Part shown: in pieces, positions 7,769 to 16,707 of the stretch
Numbering within the stretch: the stretch's first letter is position 1
Layout of the letters: every line of letters starts with the position of its first letter
Source: CANMIH01 sp049116335
GTDB taxonomy: Bacteria; Pseudomonadota; Alphaproteobacteria; Rhodobacterales; Rhodobacteraceae
Length of the DNA: 64,000 nucleotides
Direction of reading: 5' to 3'
NCBI GenBank assembly: GCA_049116335.1
Contig: JAGDYZ010000018.1
Coordinates: forward strand, 1-64,000
Position numbers and translations under genes: made by a program
The notes under the pieces: model-generated
What the model saw: the letters and a program-made list of their open reading frames with translations, nothing else
What the model was told of the DNA's origin: nothing
Databases searched by the model: none

Positions 7769-8182
7769 TTATTCGGGGTAGGGACGGCGCGCGCGCGCCT
7801 TGCCCAGCGCCTTGCCAGAGGCGGATCGCGCGGTTGCGGTCCACTCATAGGTGTGGCTGCCGGCGGGGGGACAGGGGCTTTTGTATTTGAAGGTGCCAAA
7901 CGGCAATTGACCATTGGTGCTGATCTTCACCTTGCCGCCCCCATGGTTATAGCTCGGCACATTCCGGTCTTTCAGACGAAAATCCACCCGCGCCGTGCCC
8001 TCTGGCAGGTCTTTCAGAACAAATGCCGGGGCTCCGACAGTGTTCGGGCGCCCGGTTTTGCACAGGGGGATATCCCCCCATTCAAAAGACAAAGAAAACT
8101 CAGCCTGCGCCATGCCTGCGCTGCAGATCCCCGCGATGACGCACATCCAAAACTTGCCCATGGTCCATCCAAATCCATACAT
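7769..8182 (-). CDS. Secreted protein with PEBP-like C-terminal motif
   Basis: A 137-residue exported protein with a signal peptide (about residues 8-27, ending AQA). The central and C-terminal parts resemble the phosphatidylethanolamine-binding protein family: a LPEGTARVDFRL segment and then YKSPCPPAGSHTYEW, close to the PEBP PxxxxxHxYxF signature. It is shorter than typical bacterial PEBP proteins (YbhB about 160 residues) and ends in a basic tail. The start may be the second ATG (8161), which gives a cleaner signal peptide. It is divergent from the GFA gene. The assignment is tentative. Confidence 0.65.
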   Translation of the reverse strand: MYGFGWTMGKFWMCVIAGICSAGMAQAEFSLSFEWGDIPLCKTGRPNTVGAPAFVLKDLPEGTARVDFRLKDRNVPSYNHGGGKVKISTNGQLPFGTFKYKSPCPPAGSHTYEWTATARSASGKALGKARARRPYPE

Positions 8183-8302
8183 GTTTCAATGGCCCCAGTG
8201 GTATCGTCATTCCGGGATCTGGCAAGGCGCTTCTGCAGATTTTCAGGATTCCAAATCCAATTCCTGTGCATAGTCTGGTCTGAGAGGATCAGGAGGTCTG
8301 TC

Positions 8303-8680
8303 ATGTCAGAAATCGAAGGCGGATGTCTGTGCGGCGCAGTGCGTTTTCTGGCGCGGGGTGCACCAAAGCGGGTGGGCCTGTGCCATTGCCTGAAGTGTCG
8401 CAAACACCATGGTGCCGCGTTTTATGCCGCCGCAGTGTTTGAGGGCACAGCCGTTCAGATCACCGGCACATCCCAGAGCTATCAGGGGCGGCATTTCTGC
8501 CCCACCTGCGGCTCTTCTGTTTTTGCGGTGACCGGAAATGAAACCGAGCTGCATCTGGGCGCGTTGGATCATCCCAGCCAGTTCACGCCAGAGTACGAAC
8601 TTTGGATATCACGTCGGGAAAACTGGCTTAGCCCCTGCCCGGATGCCGCTCAATACGACATCAACCGTCTGGACGATTAG
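8303..8680 (+). CDS. GFA/CENP-V family zinc protein
   Basis: A 125-residue protein of the glutathione-dependent formaldehyde-activating (GFA/CENP-V) fold. Zinc-binding cysteines are all present: Cys8 and Cys10, Cys27/Cys29/Cys32 (CHCLKC), and Cys66/Cys69 (CPTC). Members bind zinc and sometimes glutathione; most have unknown substrates. AGGAGG at 8291-8296 sets the start, though the frame is open from 7757. Its TAG overlaps the stop of convergent ispH by 3 bases. Confidence 0.9.
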   Translation: MSEIEGGCLCGAVRFLARGAPKRVGLCHCLKCRKHHGAAFYAAAVFEGTAVQITGTSQSYQGRHFCPTCGSSVFAVTGNETELHLGALDHPSQFTPEYELWISRRENWLSPCPDAAQYDINRLDD

Positions 8681-9621
8681 GCCGGAACGCGCAGCACGCG
8701 GGGCACTTTGAACTCGATGTTTTCCTGCGCGGTTTCCACCTGTTCAACAGTCACATCATAATGCGCTTTGAAGGCGTCAATGACCTCGTTGATCAGCACT
8801 TCCGGGGCCGACGCCCCGGCTGTGATGCCGACCGATGAAATCCCCTCAAGCGCGCGCCAATCGATATCCGTGGCGCGCTGCACCAGCTGGGCATAGCCAC
8901 AGCCGTTTTTGCGGGCGACCTCAACCAAACGTTTTGAGTTGGACGAATTGGGCGCGCCCACCACCAGCAACGCATCGCAATGCGGCGCAATGGCTTTGAC
9001 AGATTCCTGCCGGTTGGTGGTGGCGTAGCAGATGTCTTCTTTGTGCGGCCCAACGATCTTGGGAAAGCGGTCATTCAGCGCGGCAACGATGCCCTTTGTG
9101 TCATCGACCGAAAGGGTGGTCTGGGTGACAAAGGCCAGACGATCCGGGTCGCGCACCTCAACCGTGGCTACGTCTTCGACCGTTTCCACCAAGAGCACCT
9201 CGCCCTCTGGCAATTGCCCCATGGTGCCCACGGTTTCGGGATGGCCTTCGTGGCCGATCATGATCATCTGCAACCCAGCATCCGCATGCCTCTGCGCCTC
9301 GATATGCACCTTGCTCACCAGTGGACAGGTGGCATCAACAAAGACCATTTCCCGCGCCTGCGCTGCGGCAGGCACCGATTTGGGCACGCCATGGGCGGAG
9401 AAAATCACCGGGCGATCATCGGGACAATCTTCCAGCTCTTCCACAAAAATCGCGCCTTTGTCGCGCAGCCCATCGACCACAAATTTGTTGTGCACGATCT
9501 CGTGGCGCACATAGACCGGCGCCCCCCATTTCTCGATCGCCATCTCGACGATTTTGATTGCCCGATCAACACCGGCGCAAAAGCCCCGAGGGGCCGCAAG
9601 ATAGAGGGTCAGCTTGGTCAT
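8677..9621 (-). CDS. ispH: 4-hydroxy-3-methylbut-2-enyl diphosphate reductase
   Basis: A 314-residue IspH (LytB), the last enzyme of the MEP isoprenoid pathway, converting HMBPP to IPP and DMAPP with a [4Fe-4S] cluster. The three cluster cysteines are Cys15 (GFCAGVDRA), Cys99 (ATCPLVSKVH) and Cys198 (ICYATTNRQ). The substrate residues in HPET (Glu129) and VTQTTL (Thr169-170 region) and the NSSNS loop are present. I chose the ATG at 9619-9621, 8 bases after AAAGGAG; an ATG six bases upstream is too close to it. It converges on the GFA gene with overlapping stops. Confidence 0.97.
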   Translation of the reverse strand: MTKLTLYLAAPRGFCAGVDRAIKIVEMAIEKWGAPVYVRHEIVHNKFVVDGLRDKGAIFVEELEDCPDDRPVIFSAHGVPKSVPAAAQAREMVFVDATCPLVSKVHIEAQRHADAGLQMIMIGHEGHPETVGTMGQLPEGEVLLVETVEDVATVEVRDPDRLAFVTQTTLSVDDTKGIVAALNDRFPKIVGPHKEDICYATTNRQESVKAIAPHCDALLVVGAPNSSNSKRLVEVARKNGCGYAQLVQRATDIDWRALEGISSVGITAGASAPEVLINEVIDAFKAHYDVTVEQVETAQENIEFKVPRVLRVPA

Positions 9622-9753
9622 TGGCATGCGCTCCTTTGGGGCAGAGCTAGTGGTTTGCGGTGTCTGCGTCCAGAGGCAAGGGACGAAAAGCCGCCCCAAC
9701 GCCCATGAGAGACACCGAGAAAGAAACATCGGCGCGACCAGAGTTCACAGCGA

Positions 9754-10239
9754 TCATTCCGGTTGGGCCGTAACAACATAGGTCAGCGCCGCCGCAACTG
9801 ATGCCGGGTCGTCAAGCTGGGCCAGTGGACGCAGCTGAACCTCAAGGGCTTTGCCGTAGATTTTCCAGATGGCGGCCCGGGCTTTCAGTCCTTTGTCCGT
9901 GACCTGCAGAACCCGGCCACGTCGATCGTCTTCTGCCACACAGATCTGCAACAGCCCCGCCGCCTCCATGCGTTTCGACATATGCGACAGCGCAGACGGT
10001 TCAAACAGAAGATCCTCGACAACAACCGAAGGACGCGCGGTGCCGCCTCGCCGTTCGATTGCCCACAACACATCATACCATTTCAATGGGGGGAGATCCG
10101 CGTCGCGCAGCTTTTTGTCCACCTGCCGCATCAGCGAGAGGCGCGCCTTGTTCAACGCCACCCAGATCGCGACATGGCTGGGGTCGGGATCGGGTACCAC
10201 GGTGTCTTCTGGATCCGTCACGTCTTTGTGAGTGCGCAT
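9754..10239 (-). CDS. MarR-family transcriptional regulator
   Basis: A 161-residue MarR/winged-helix regulator. The DNA-binding part runs from about residue 55 to 120, with the recognition helix (FEPSALSHMSKRMEAAGLL) and the wing (CVAEDDRRGRVLQVTDKG) matching the family. It is divergent from the yceI-like gene across about 80 bases. That gap contains AATTC-N11-GAATT (10253-10257 and 10269-10273), a possible but unproven operator. Regulation of yceI and itself is the natural guess. Confidence 0.9.
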   Translation of the reverse strand: MRTHKDVTDPEDTVVPDPDPSHVAIWVALNKARLSLMRQVDKKLRDADLPPLKWYDVLWAIERRGGTARPSVVVEDLLFEPSALSHMSKRMEAAGLLQICVAEDDRRGRVLQVTDKGLKARAAIWKIYGKALEVQLRPLAQLDDPASVAAALTYVVTAQPE

Positions 10240-10320
10240 TCTTCATCCTAGCAATTCACGCCGCCATGGAATTACATGACGACGTCAACTAAATTTCACT
10301 TACAGCACATGGAGTACACG

Positions 10321-10896
10321 ATGCGCCTTATCACCACCACTCTTCTTATGTCCGCCCTAGCCCTGCCAGCCCTGGCCGAGACCCGCACCTATGCCACCGA
10401 TCAGGGCCACACTGAGGTGCGCTTTGGCTGGGACCACGCAGGCGTCAGCCGTCAGCACGGTGAGTTTGACCGCGCCGAAGGTAAGCTGTCCATTGATCTC
10501 GACGATCCCGCGTCGGCCTCGCTTGAGGTGACCATCGACGCAACATCGTTGTCGACCGGATTTGGCCCCCTCGACGATCATGTCAAAAACGCTGATTTTC
10601 TTGAGGTCGAGGCGCATCCAACCATTCGCTTTACCTCAAGCTCAGTCACCCTAACCGGCGACACCACGGCGGATGTCGCAGGCGACGTTGTGGTGCGCGG
10701 CGTTGCCGTTCCTACCACGCTGAAAGTGGACCTGACCCATCAGGGCGCGCACCCGCTGGCGCAGTTCATCGACTATTACAAAGGCGACTGGCTGGCCTTC
10801 CGCGCCACCGGCGAGATTGACACCTCATCACTGGGTTTTGCCCTGCCGGTTGGCACGCTGGTTGTCGACATCTCGTCTGAGCTGAAGGCCGAGTGA
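10321..10896 (+). CDS. YceI-family periplasmic protein
   Basis: A 191-residue exported protein with a signal peptide of about 19 residues (ending ALA) and a YceI lipocalin-like domain. Typical features are the opening TYATDQGHTEVRFGWDH, the KNADFLEVEAHPTIRFTS segment and the closing LVVDIS strand. Family members bind long polyisoprenoid chains in a beta-barrel and are often induced by alkaline or stress conditions. The ATG at 10321 follows GGAG by 7 bases. It is divergent from the MarR gene, its likely regulator. Confidence 0.92.
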   Translation: MRLITTTLLMSALALPALAETRTYATDQGHTEVRFGWDHAGVSRQHGEFDRAEGKLSIDLDDPASASLEVTIDATSLSTGFGPLDDHVKNADFLEVEAHPTIRFTSSSVTLTGDTTADVAGDVVVRGVAVPTTLKVDLTHQGAHPLAQFIDYYKGDWLAFRATGEIDTSSLGFALPVGTLVVDISSELKAE

Positions 10897-10921
10897 GGGT
10901 TGAACCCAAACCGGCGCTTCA

Positions 10922-10952
10922 AAAGCAAAAGGGCCATCCAAGCGGATGGCCC
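10922..10952 (-). terminator. Rho-independent terminator for the NYN gene
   Basis: GGGCCATCC (10931-10939) pairs with GGATGGCCC (10944-10952) over a 4-base loop. Read on the minus strand the stem is followed by TTTTGCTTTT, a good U-tract, so it ends the NYN-protein transcript. It could also slow transcription coming from yceI on the other strand. Confidence 0.8.
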
Positions 10953-10990
10953 TCGATCTTTGGCTGTCTATCAATAAGATAGCTAAGTGT

Positions 10991-11563
10991 TTATTCGCCT
11001 GACGCGACCTCAAAGCTGCGCTCGATCGGATTTTCCCGCGGTGGGCGACCGACCACTTCACGCAACTCGTCAAGCTCGATGAAGTTATCCGCCTGACGGC
11101 GCAGTTCATCGGCAATCATCGGCGGCTGGCTGCGAATGGTCGAAACCACCGACACCCGAACACCCTGACGCTGCAGCGATTCAATCAAGGGGCGGAAGTC
11201 ACCGTCCCCCGAGAACAGCACGATATGATCCACACGGGGCGCCAGCTCCATGGCATCAACCGTCAGCTCGATGTCCATATTGCCTTTGACCTTACGACGG
11301 CCCTGGCTGTCGGTGTATTCCTTGGCCGGCTTGGTCACCATGGTGAACCCATTGTAGTTCAGCCAATCAACCAGCGGACGGATCGGTGAGTATTCGTCGT
11401 TTTCCAGCAGGGCAGTGTAGTAGAACGCCCGCACCATCTTGCCACGACGTGCAAATTCCTGGCGAAGCAGTTTATAGTCGATGTCGAAGCCAAGCGATTT
11501 TGCCGCTGCGTAAAGGTTCGAACCATCGATAAACAGCGCCAGCCGTTCGTCTTTGTAAAACAT
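10991..11563 (-). CDS. NYN-domain (LabA/DUF88-type) protein
   Basis: A 190-residue protein with a NYN domain, a PIN-like nuclease fold. Acidic residues of the putative metal site are visible: Asp13 in ALFIDGSNLY, the KGNMDIELTVDAM helix, and Asp residues of LFSGDGDF. Family members are thought to be RNases; the alphaproteobacterial LabA-like group has no assigned RNA target. The ATG at 11561-11563 follows AAAGGA by 6 bases; the upstream extension of the frame is not coding. It is divergent from folK and has its own terminator. Confidence 0.9.
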   Translation of the reverse strand: MFYKDERLALFIDGSNLYAAAKSLGFDIDYKLLRQEFARRGKMVRAFYYTALLENDEYSPIRPLVDWLNYNGFTMVTKPAKEYTDSQGRRKVKGNMDIELTVDAMELAPRVDHIVLFSGDGDFRPLIESLQRQGVRVSVVSTIRSQPPMIADELRRQADNFIELDELREVVGRPPRENPIERSFEVASGE

Positions 11564-11707
11564 CAAATGTCCTTTCACCCAAATGATGACTGCCATGCGG
11601 TGTGAGTGTAAAAAAATGCATTGGCAGTATCGGTTGAAACAAAATAATTGAAATTGAAGCGTGTTCAAGCACGCTCGCAATCTCAAAAGGATAGAGAAGC
11701 GCGCTCT

Positions 11708-12274
11708 ATGGTACAAGAATTCTTGATCGCCCTTGGATCGAACCTAGGGTCAACCTCAGGCAACCCGCTGGACACACTCGAATCGGCCTTCTCCGAACTG
11801 GTCTCCCGTGGCGCAACCGTGGTGCAGCAAAGTCGATATTATGCGACCCCCTGCTTTCCTGCAGGAGCCGGTCCAGACTACGTCAATGCCTGTGCTCGCG
11901 TCAACCTAGAGGGGAGCCCTGATGAACTTTTGCGAATCATGCACGAAATCGAAGCCGATTTTGGCCGGGCCCGCGTCCAGCGCTGGGGCAGCCGGACCCT
12001 CGATCTCGACCTGATTGCCATGGCAGATGTCGTGTTGCCGGATGCGCAAACCCACAATCGGTGGCTCACCCTGTCCCTAGAAGAGCAGATGACCGCCAGC
12101 CCCGATCAGCTGATCCTGCCCCATCCGCGCCTGCAGGATCGTGCCTTTGTGCTTGTGCCCTTGGCGGATGTCGCCCCCGATTGGCGGCATCCCGTGCTGG
12201 AAAAAACCGTGCTGGAAATGCGCGATGCCCTGCCCGCCGAGCACCTGGCCGAGGTTGTTCCGATTGCGCGATAA
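11708..12274 (+). CDS. folK: 2-amino-4-hydroxy-6-hydroxymethyldihydropteridine pyrophosphokinase
   Basis: A 188-residue HPPK, which transfers pyrophosphate from ATP to the pterin alcohol in folate synthesis. Family motifs are clear: IALGSNLG at residues 7-14, the RWGSRTLDLDLIAM signature with the metal-binding aspartates, and the PHPRLQDRAFVLVPL segment. The start at 11708 gives normal length; the frame is open further upstream without homology. It is followed after 72 bases by rpoZ, a common arrangement in this family of bacteria. Confidence 0.95.
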   Translation: MVQEFLIALGSNLGSTSGNPLDTLESAFSELVSRGATVVQQSRYYATPCFPAGAGPDYVNACARVNLEGSPDELLRIMHEIEADFGRARVQRWGSRTLDLDLIAMADVVLPDAQTHNRWLTLSLEEQMTASPDQLILPHPRLQDRAFVLVPLADVAPDWRHPVLEKTVLEMRDALPAEHLAEVVPIAR

Positions 12275-12346
12275 CAGCTTGCCTTTCCGGAGCATCCCCG
12301 ATAAAAGCAGCCTTTCTGATGCATCCAGACCGAGGTAGAGCGCCCC

Positions 12347-12700
12347 ATGGCCCGCGTAACCGTAGAAGACTGCGTAGATAAGGTTCAGAACCGTTTCGAG
12401 CTGGTGATGCTTGCTGCACACCGGGCCCGCGAGATTTCGGCCGGCGCTGCGCTGACTGTAGAGCGTGACAACGACAAAAACCCTGTTGTTGCCCTGCGTG
12501 AAATCGCCGAAGAAACTCAGTCGACCGACGATCTGCGCGAACGCCTGATCGAGTCGAACCAGTCGCAGATCGAAGTTGACGAGCCAGAAGAAGACGCAAT
12601 GGCGCTTCTGATGGGTGCGGAATCCGACAAGCCTCAAGAGGACGACATGTCGGAAGAAAAACTGCTTCGTGCATTGATGGAAGCGCAGGGTCAGGGCTGA
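12347..12700 (+). CDS. rpoZ: RNA polymerase omega subunit
   Basis: A 117-residue omega subunit, which helps fold and assemble the beta-prime subunit of RNA polymerase. The N-terminus MARVTVEDCVDKV...NRFELVMLAAHRARE is diagnostic, followed by the NPVVALREIAE segment. The acidic C-terminal tail (about residues 75-117) is longer than in E. coli, as usual in Rhodobacterales. It sits directly upstream of rsh, linking the omega subunit and (p)ppGpp metabolism as in many proteobacteria. Confidence 0.97.
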   Translation: MARVTVEDCVDKVQNRFELVMLAAHRAREISAGAALTVERDNDKNPVVALREIAEETQSTDDLRERLIESNQSQIEVDEPEEDAMALLMGAESDKPQEDDMSEEKLLRALMEAQGQG

Positions 12701-12728
12701 CCCGCGCCACTTTAAGGACAGGCCACGG

Positions 12729-14870
12729 ATGATTGCAGCGAAAGACCTTGTTGCTCTGGTTCGTGAGTACAATCCAAAAACCAATGAAAAACTGATCTAC
12801 GCGGCCTATAACTATGGCCGCGAGATGCACGATGGGCAGTTTCGCAAATCCGGCGAACCCTATTTCACCCATCCTGTGGCGGTGGCCGCAATCCTGACAG
12901 AGCAACGTCTGGACGATGCCACCATCATCACCGCCCTTCTGCATGACACCATCGAAGACACGCGCTCAACCTATACTGAGGTGTCCGAGAAATTTGGCGT
13001 CGAAATCGCGGATCTGGTGGATGGCGTCACCAAGCTAACCAATCTGCAATTGTCGAGCACTGAGACCCAGCAGGCGGAGAACTTCCGCAAGCTGTTCATG
13101 GCCATGTCCAAAGACATGCGCGTGATCCTGGTCAAGCTGGCCGACCGGTTGCATAACATGCGCACCATCCGCGCCATGAAACCTGAGAAACAGGTGAAAA
13201 AGGCGCGTGAAACCATGGATATCTATGCCCCGCTTGCCGGCCGCATGGGGATGCAATGGATGCGGGACGAGTTGGAAGATCTGGCTTTTCGCGTGCTTAA
13301 TCCCGAAGGCCGCAGCAGCATCATCCGTCGTTTCATCACGCTGCAAAAAGAAACCGGTGATGTGATCCATCGGATCACCGGCGACATGCGGCAAGAGCTC
13401 GACAAGGTCGGGATCTCGGCTGAGGTTTATGGCCGTGCCAAAAAACCCTACTCGATCTGGCGCAAGATGCAGGAAAAGAAGATCGGCTTTTCCCGCCTGT
13501 CTGACATCTATGGCTTTCGCATCATCACACAGGACGACGCCGATTGTTACGCCACCCTTGGTGTGATCCACCAACGTTGGCGCGCCGTGCCCGGGCGGTT
13601 CAAAGACTATATCAGCCAGCCCAAATCCAACGGCTATCGGTCGATCCACACCACGGTGTCAGGGCGCGATGGCAAACGGGTTGAGGTCCAGATCCGCACC
13701 CGGCAGATGCACGAAGTAGCCGAATCCGGTGTGGCGGCGCATTGGTCTTACAAAGATGGCCAGCGCGCTGAAAACCCATTTGCGGTCGATCCGGTCAAAT
13801 GGATCGCCTCGCTGACCGAACAATTCGATGGCGAAGACGATCACGAGGATTTCCTCGAAGCGGTCAAGCTTGAGATGTATTCCGACAAGGTGTTCTGCTT
13901 CACCCCCAAAGGGGATGTTGTGAAACTGCCCAAGGGCGCCACGCCGTTGGATTACGCCTATCAGATCCACACCCGGATTGGCTCTAAATGTGTGGGGGCC
14001 AAAGTGGATGGGCTCCGCGTGCCGCTCTGGACCCGATTGAAAAACGGCCAGTCGGTCGAAATCATCACCGCCGAAGGTCAAACCCCCCAGCCGACCTGGC
14101 TTGATATTGCCACCACTGGCAAGGCGCGCACCCATATCCGTCGGTCCCTGCGCGAAGCCAACCGGGATCGCTATGCTAAGCTGGGTCTGGAATTGGCCCG
14201 CGCAGCCTTTGAGAACCACGGCAAAAAGGCCACCGACAAGGTGCTTGAGATGGCTGCGGGCACGCTGCGCCTCGACAGCACTGAGACCCTATTGGCCCGC
14301 TTGGGCAGTGCCGAGCTTTCGACCCGTGAAGTTGTCGAATCGGTCTATCCGGATCTTGCCATCCGTGACGACGGCCAGATCGAAGCCCAGCGCGCAGTGG
14401 TTGGTCTGGAGCATGGGCAAGGTTTCGCTCGTGCAAAATGCTGTCAGCCCCTGCCCGGCGAACGCATCGTCGGCATCGCCCATCGCGGCCAAGGTGTGGC
14501 GGTTCACGCCATTGATTGCGGCGCTTTGGCTGATTTTGAAGACAATTTGGACCGTTGGCTCGATCTGCACTGGGCCGAAGGCAACCATCCACCTGTCTAT
14601 ACCGTGAGCCTGGAACTGACCATCGGCAATGACGCAGGGGTCCTGGGGCGTATTTGCACATTGATTGGTGAGAGCAAGGCCAATATCTCGGACTTGAATT
14701 TCATCGACCGCAAACCGGATTTTTACCGATTGGTGATTGATGTTGATTTGCGTGATGCCGAACACTTGCACATGGTGTCTTCGGCAGTCGAGGCAGAAAG
14801 CAACGTAGCCTCGGTTGAACGTCGTCGGGATCCTGCGCTTGCGGGGCCGCCGCATGCAACCGATGGATGA
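12729..14870 (+). CDS. rsh: Bifunctional (p)ppGpp synthetase/hydrolase
   Basis: A 713-residue RelA/SpoT homologue controlling the stringent response. Domains in order: HD hydrolase (about 25-180, with His48 and HD at 72-73), synthetase (about 230-345), TGS (about 385-450, KVFCFTPKGDVVKLPKGAT) and a C-terminal ACT domain (about 635-705). The synthetase motif is R290-F-K-D293, the RxKD form of bifunctional enzymes rather than the ExDD of RelA. Both catalytic sites look intact. It follows rpoZ by 28 bases and precedes the DUF2062 gene by 12 bases. The only Rsh in the window. Confidence 0.97.
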   Translation: MIAAKDLVALVREYNPKTNEKLIYAAYNYGREMHDGQFRKSGEPYFTHPVAVAAILTEQRLDDATIITALLHDTIEDTRSTYTEVSEKFGVEIADLVDGVTKLTNLQLSSTETQQAENFRKLFMAMSKDMRVILVKLADRLHNMRTIRAMKPEKQVKKARETMDIYAPLAGRMGMQWMRDELEDLAFRVLNPEGRSSIIRRFITLQKETGDVIHRITGDMRQELDKVGISAEVYGRAKKPYSIWRKMQEKKIGFSRLSDIYGFRIITQDDADCYATLGVIHQRWRAVPGRFKDYISQPKSNGYRSIHTTVSGRDGKRVEVQIRTRQMHEVAESGVAAHWSYKDGQRAENPFAVDPVKWIASLTEQFDGEDDHEDFLEAVKLEMYSDKVFCFTPKGDVVKLPKGATPLDYAYQIHTRIGSKCVGAKVDGLRVPLWTRLKNGQSVEIITAEGQTPQPTWLDIATTGKARTHIRRSLREANRDRYAKLGLELARAAFENHGKKATDKVLEMAAGTLRLDSTETLLARLGSAELSTREVVESVYPDLAIRDDGQIEAQRAVVGLEHGQGFARAKCCQPLPGERIVGIAHRGQGVAVHAIDCGALADFEDNLDRWLDLHWAEGNHPPVYTVSLELTIGNDAGVLGRICTLIGESKANISDLNFIDRKPDFYRLVIDVDLRDAEHLHMVSSAVEAESNVASVERRRDPALAGPPHATDG

Positions 14871-14882
14871 GAAAGGCAGCTC

Positions 14883-15515
14883 GTGGTCTTTAAACGACGC
14901 GACAGGCGACCGATTTGGAAGGTCATGCTTGAGTTCTTCTGGCCCAAGGGTGGCTGGGGGCGTGCTGCTATGTACGTCAAACACCGGGTAAATCGCCTTC
15001 CTGATCCGCCCGACCGCATTGCCCGTGGCATCTGCGCCGGGGTCTTTACCACCTTTACCCCGTTCTACGGGCTACATTTTGTCATTGCGGCTCTGCTGGC
15101 CTTTGTCATGCGCGGCAATATCCTTGCCGCCATTCTGGCCACCTTCTTTGGCAATCCGCTCACCTATGTGCCCATCGGTGTCATCTCGATGAAAACCGGC
15201 TATTGGTTGCTTGGGCTAGAGGCCAACTATGAACACGGTGGGCTGGGGCATAAATTCGTCAAAGCGGGTGAAGATCTATGGCAGAACATGACTGCCATTT
15301 TCTCAGACCACGCGGCGGACTGGAGCGACCTGCGCATCTTTTACGATGAAGTGTTCTATCCCTACATGATTGGTGGCCTCATTCCGGGCATAGCCTTTGG
15401 TCTGGCCGGGTATTTTGTTACTCTTCCGATCATCACGGCCTATCAGAACCGTCGCAAAGGCGTGCTGAAGGCCAAACTCGCCTCGCTGAAGAAGAAAAAA
15501 GCACAAGACCTCTGA
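14883..15515 (+). CDS. DUF2062 membrane protein
   Basis: A 210-residue inner-membrane protein of the DUF2062 family, recognised by the PPDRIARGICAGVFTTFTPFYG stretch and ATFFGNPLTYVPI. About three hydrophobic helices are visible (roughly 45-70, 75-105 and 160-185) and the C-terminus is Lys-rich. It begins with GTG, with AAAGG 7 bases upstream. It lies 12 bases after rsh, probably in the same transcript. Biochemical role unknown. Confidence 0.88.
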   Translation: MVFKRRDRRPIWKVMLEFFWPKGGWGRAAMYVKHRVNRLPDPPDRIARGICAGVFTTFTPFYGLHFVIAALLAFVMRGNILAAILATFFGNPLTYVPIGVISMKTGYWLLGLEANYEHGGLGHKFVKAGEDLWQNMTAIFSDHAADWSDLRIFYDEVFYPYMIGGLIPGIAFGLAGYFVTLPIITAYQNRRKGVLKAKLASLKKKKAQDL

Positions 15516-15596
15516 AAAGAGACTTGCCAAATTGGCCTGCTGTCTTTGGTCAAAATTGGACTGGACAAACCCTTTGGAACCGCGATTTTTTGGCCC

Positions 15597-15622
15597 ACCG
15601 CCGGAATTGCGGTTTTCATTTT
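15597..15622 (+). terminator. Weak hairpin with T-rich tail before pdxJ
   Basis: ACCGC pairs with GCGGT over a 7-base loop and is followed by TTTCATTTTT. The short stem makes this a weak candidate for ending the rpoZ-rsh-DUF2062 transcript before pdxJ. Confidence 0.35.
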
Positions 15623-15674
15623 TGACGGCTACCCCTAGCGTCACCCGCAACACTTGACCAAGGGGCCACCTGCC

Positions 15675-16427
15675 ATGACCGAGTTTGCCGGACGCCTGCG
15701 CCTGGGCGTGAACATCGACCACGTTGCCACTGTACGTAATGCCCGCGGTGGCGCTTATCCCGATCCTGTGCGCGCCGCCAAACTGGCCGAAGCCGCCGGG
15801 GCAGATGGCATCACCGCCCACCTGCGCGAAGACCGCCGCCACATTCTGGATGCCGACATTGACGGGCTGATGGAGGCGCTGACGGTGCCGCTTAACTTTG
15901 AGATGGCCGCGACGGATGAAATGCAGGCGATTGCCCTGCGCCACAAACCCCACGCGGTCTGTATCGTGCCGGAAAAGCGCGAGGAAAAAACCACCGAAGG
16001 CGGGCTTGAGGTTGCGCGTGAGGAAAACAAACTGGCGCATTTCATCGCGCCCCTGCGCGAGGCGGGTTGCCGTGTGTCGATCTTCATCGCCGCCGACCGT
16101 GCCCAGATCGAGGCCGCGCATCGCATTGGCGCCGAGGTGATCGAACTGCACACCGGGGCCTATTGTGATTATCACGCCGAAGGCCGCTTTGACGAACGCG
16201 ATGCCGAGCTTGACCGTCTGCGCGAGATGTCGACCTTTGCCCATGATCTGGGCCTTGAGGTGCATGCCGGACATGGTCTGACCTATGACACCGTTGCGCC
16301 AATTGCTGCCTTCCCCGAGGTGATGGAGCTGAACATCGGGCATTTCCTGATGGGCGAGGCCATGTTCCGTGGGCTGGACCCCGCAATCAAAGAAATGCGC
16401 GACATCATGGACAAGGCGCGCGCGTGA
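15675..16427 (+). CDS. pdxJ: Pyridoxine 5'-phosphate synthase
   Basis: A 250-residue PdxJ, which closes the pyridoxine ring from 3-amino-1-hydroxyacetone phosphate and 1-deoxyxylulose 5-phosphate. It starts LRLGVNIDHVATVRNARGG, and has the general-acid/base residues in NFEMAATDEM (Glu), VPEKREE and HAGHGLTY (His). A TIM barrel of standard length, closing with ELNIGHFLMGEA. In related genomes acpS follows at once; here a kptA remnant overlaps its stop by 4 bases and acpS is 3.3 kb away. Confidence 0.97.
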   Translation: MTEFAGRLRLGVNIDHVATVRNARGGAYPDPVRAAKLAEAAGADGITAHLREDRRHILDADIDGLMEALTVPLNFEMAATDEMQAIALRHKPHAVCIVPEKREEKTTEGGLEVAREENKLAHFIAPLREAGCRVSIFIAADRAQIEAAHRIGAEVIELHTGAYCDYHAEGRFDERDAELDRLREMSTFAHDLGLEVHAGHGLTYDTVAPIAAFPEVMELNIGHFLMGEAMFRGLDPAIKEMRDIMDKARA

Positions 16428-16650
16428 CCCCGGCCGAAGAGAAACACCTCAGCAGGTTTCTCAGCCTTGTCCTGCGCCATGACCCAACGGCGGCAGACAT
16501 CACTTTGGATGCCGCCGGATGGGTCTTGATCGAGGATCTGATCCAAGGAGCAACCCGCATAGGCAACCGTTCTGGGTCTCAGAAAACTGTGTTTGGCTGA
16601 CCACCTCTCTCGCGCCTACGTTTCTGCGCCCTCAGGCCGGCAAAATCTGA
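16424..16650 (+). pseudogene. kptA: kptA (RNA 2'-phosphotransferase) remnant with internal deletion
   Basis: A GTG at 16424 overlaps the pdxJ stop (GTGA) and opens a 58-codon frame. Its first 40 or so residues match the N-terminus of Tpt1/KptA: KHLSRFLSLVLRHDPTAA, then ITLDAAGWVLIEDLI. The frame ends at 16600. In another frame, 16570-16650, FWVSENCVWLTTSLAPTFL matches the family's C-terminal end (F-x-x-S-x-N-G-V-W-L-T). About 110 codons between these ends, including the NAD-binding and catalytic Arg residues, are absent. KptA normally removes a 2'-phosphate from RNA using NAD; this copy cannot. The GTGA overlap suggests it was once translationally coupled to pdxJ. Confidence 0.75.
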
Positions 16651-16707
16651 TTGGTTTCGACACCTGACACGCTAGGGTGGCGATTAAGTTTGAAAGGGTC
16701 CGCCACA

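Noticed and set aside
7645..7914. Minus-strand 89-codon frame upstream of the LysE gene
   Set aside because: Pro/Arg/Ala-rich, overlaps the secreted PEBP-like gene in another frame, no ribosome-binding site.
15303..16343. Long minus-strand frame over pdxJ
   Set aside because: Antisense to pdxJ, which is certain; no own start signals.
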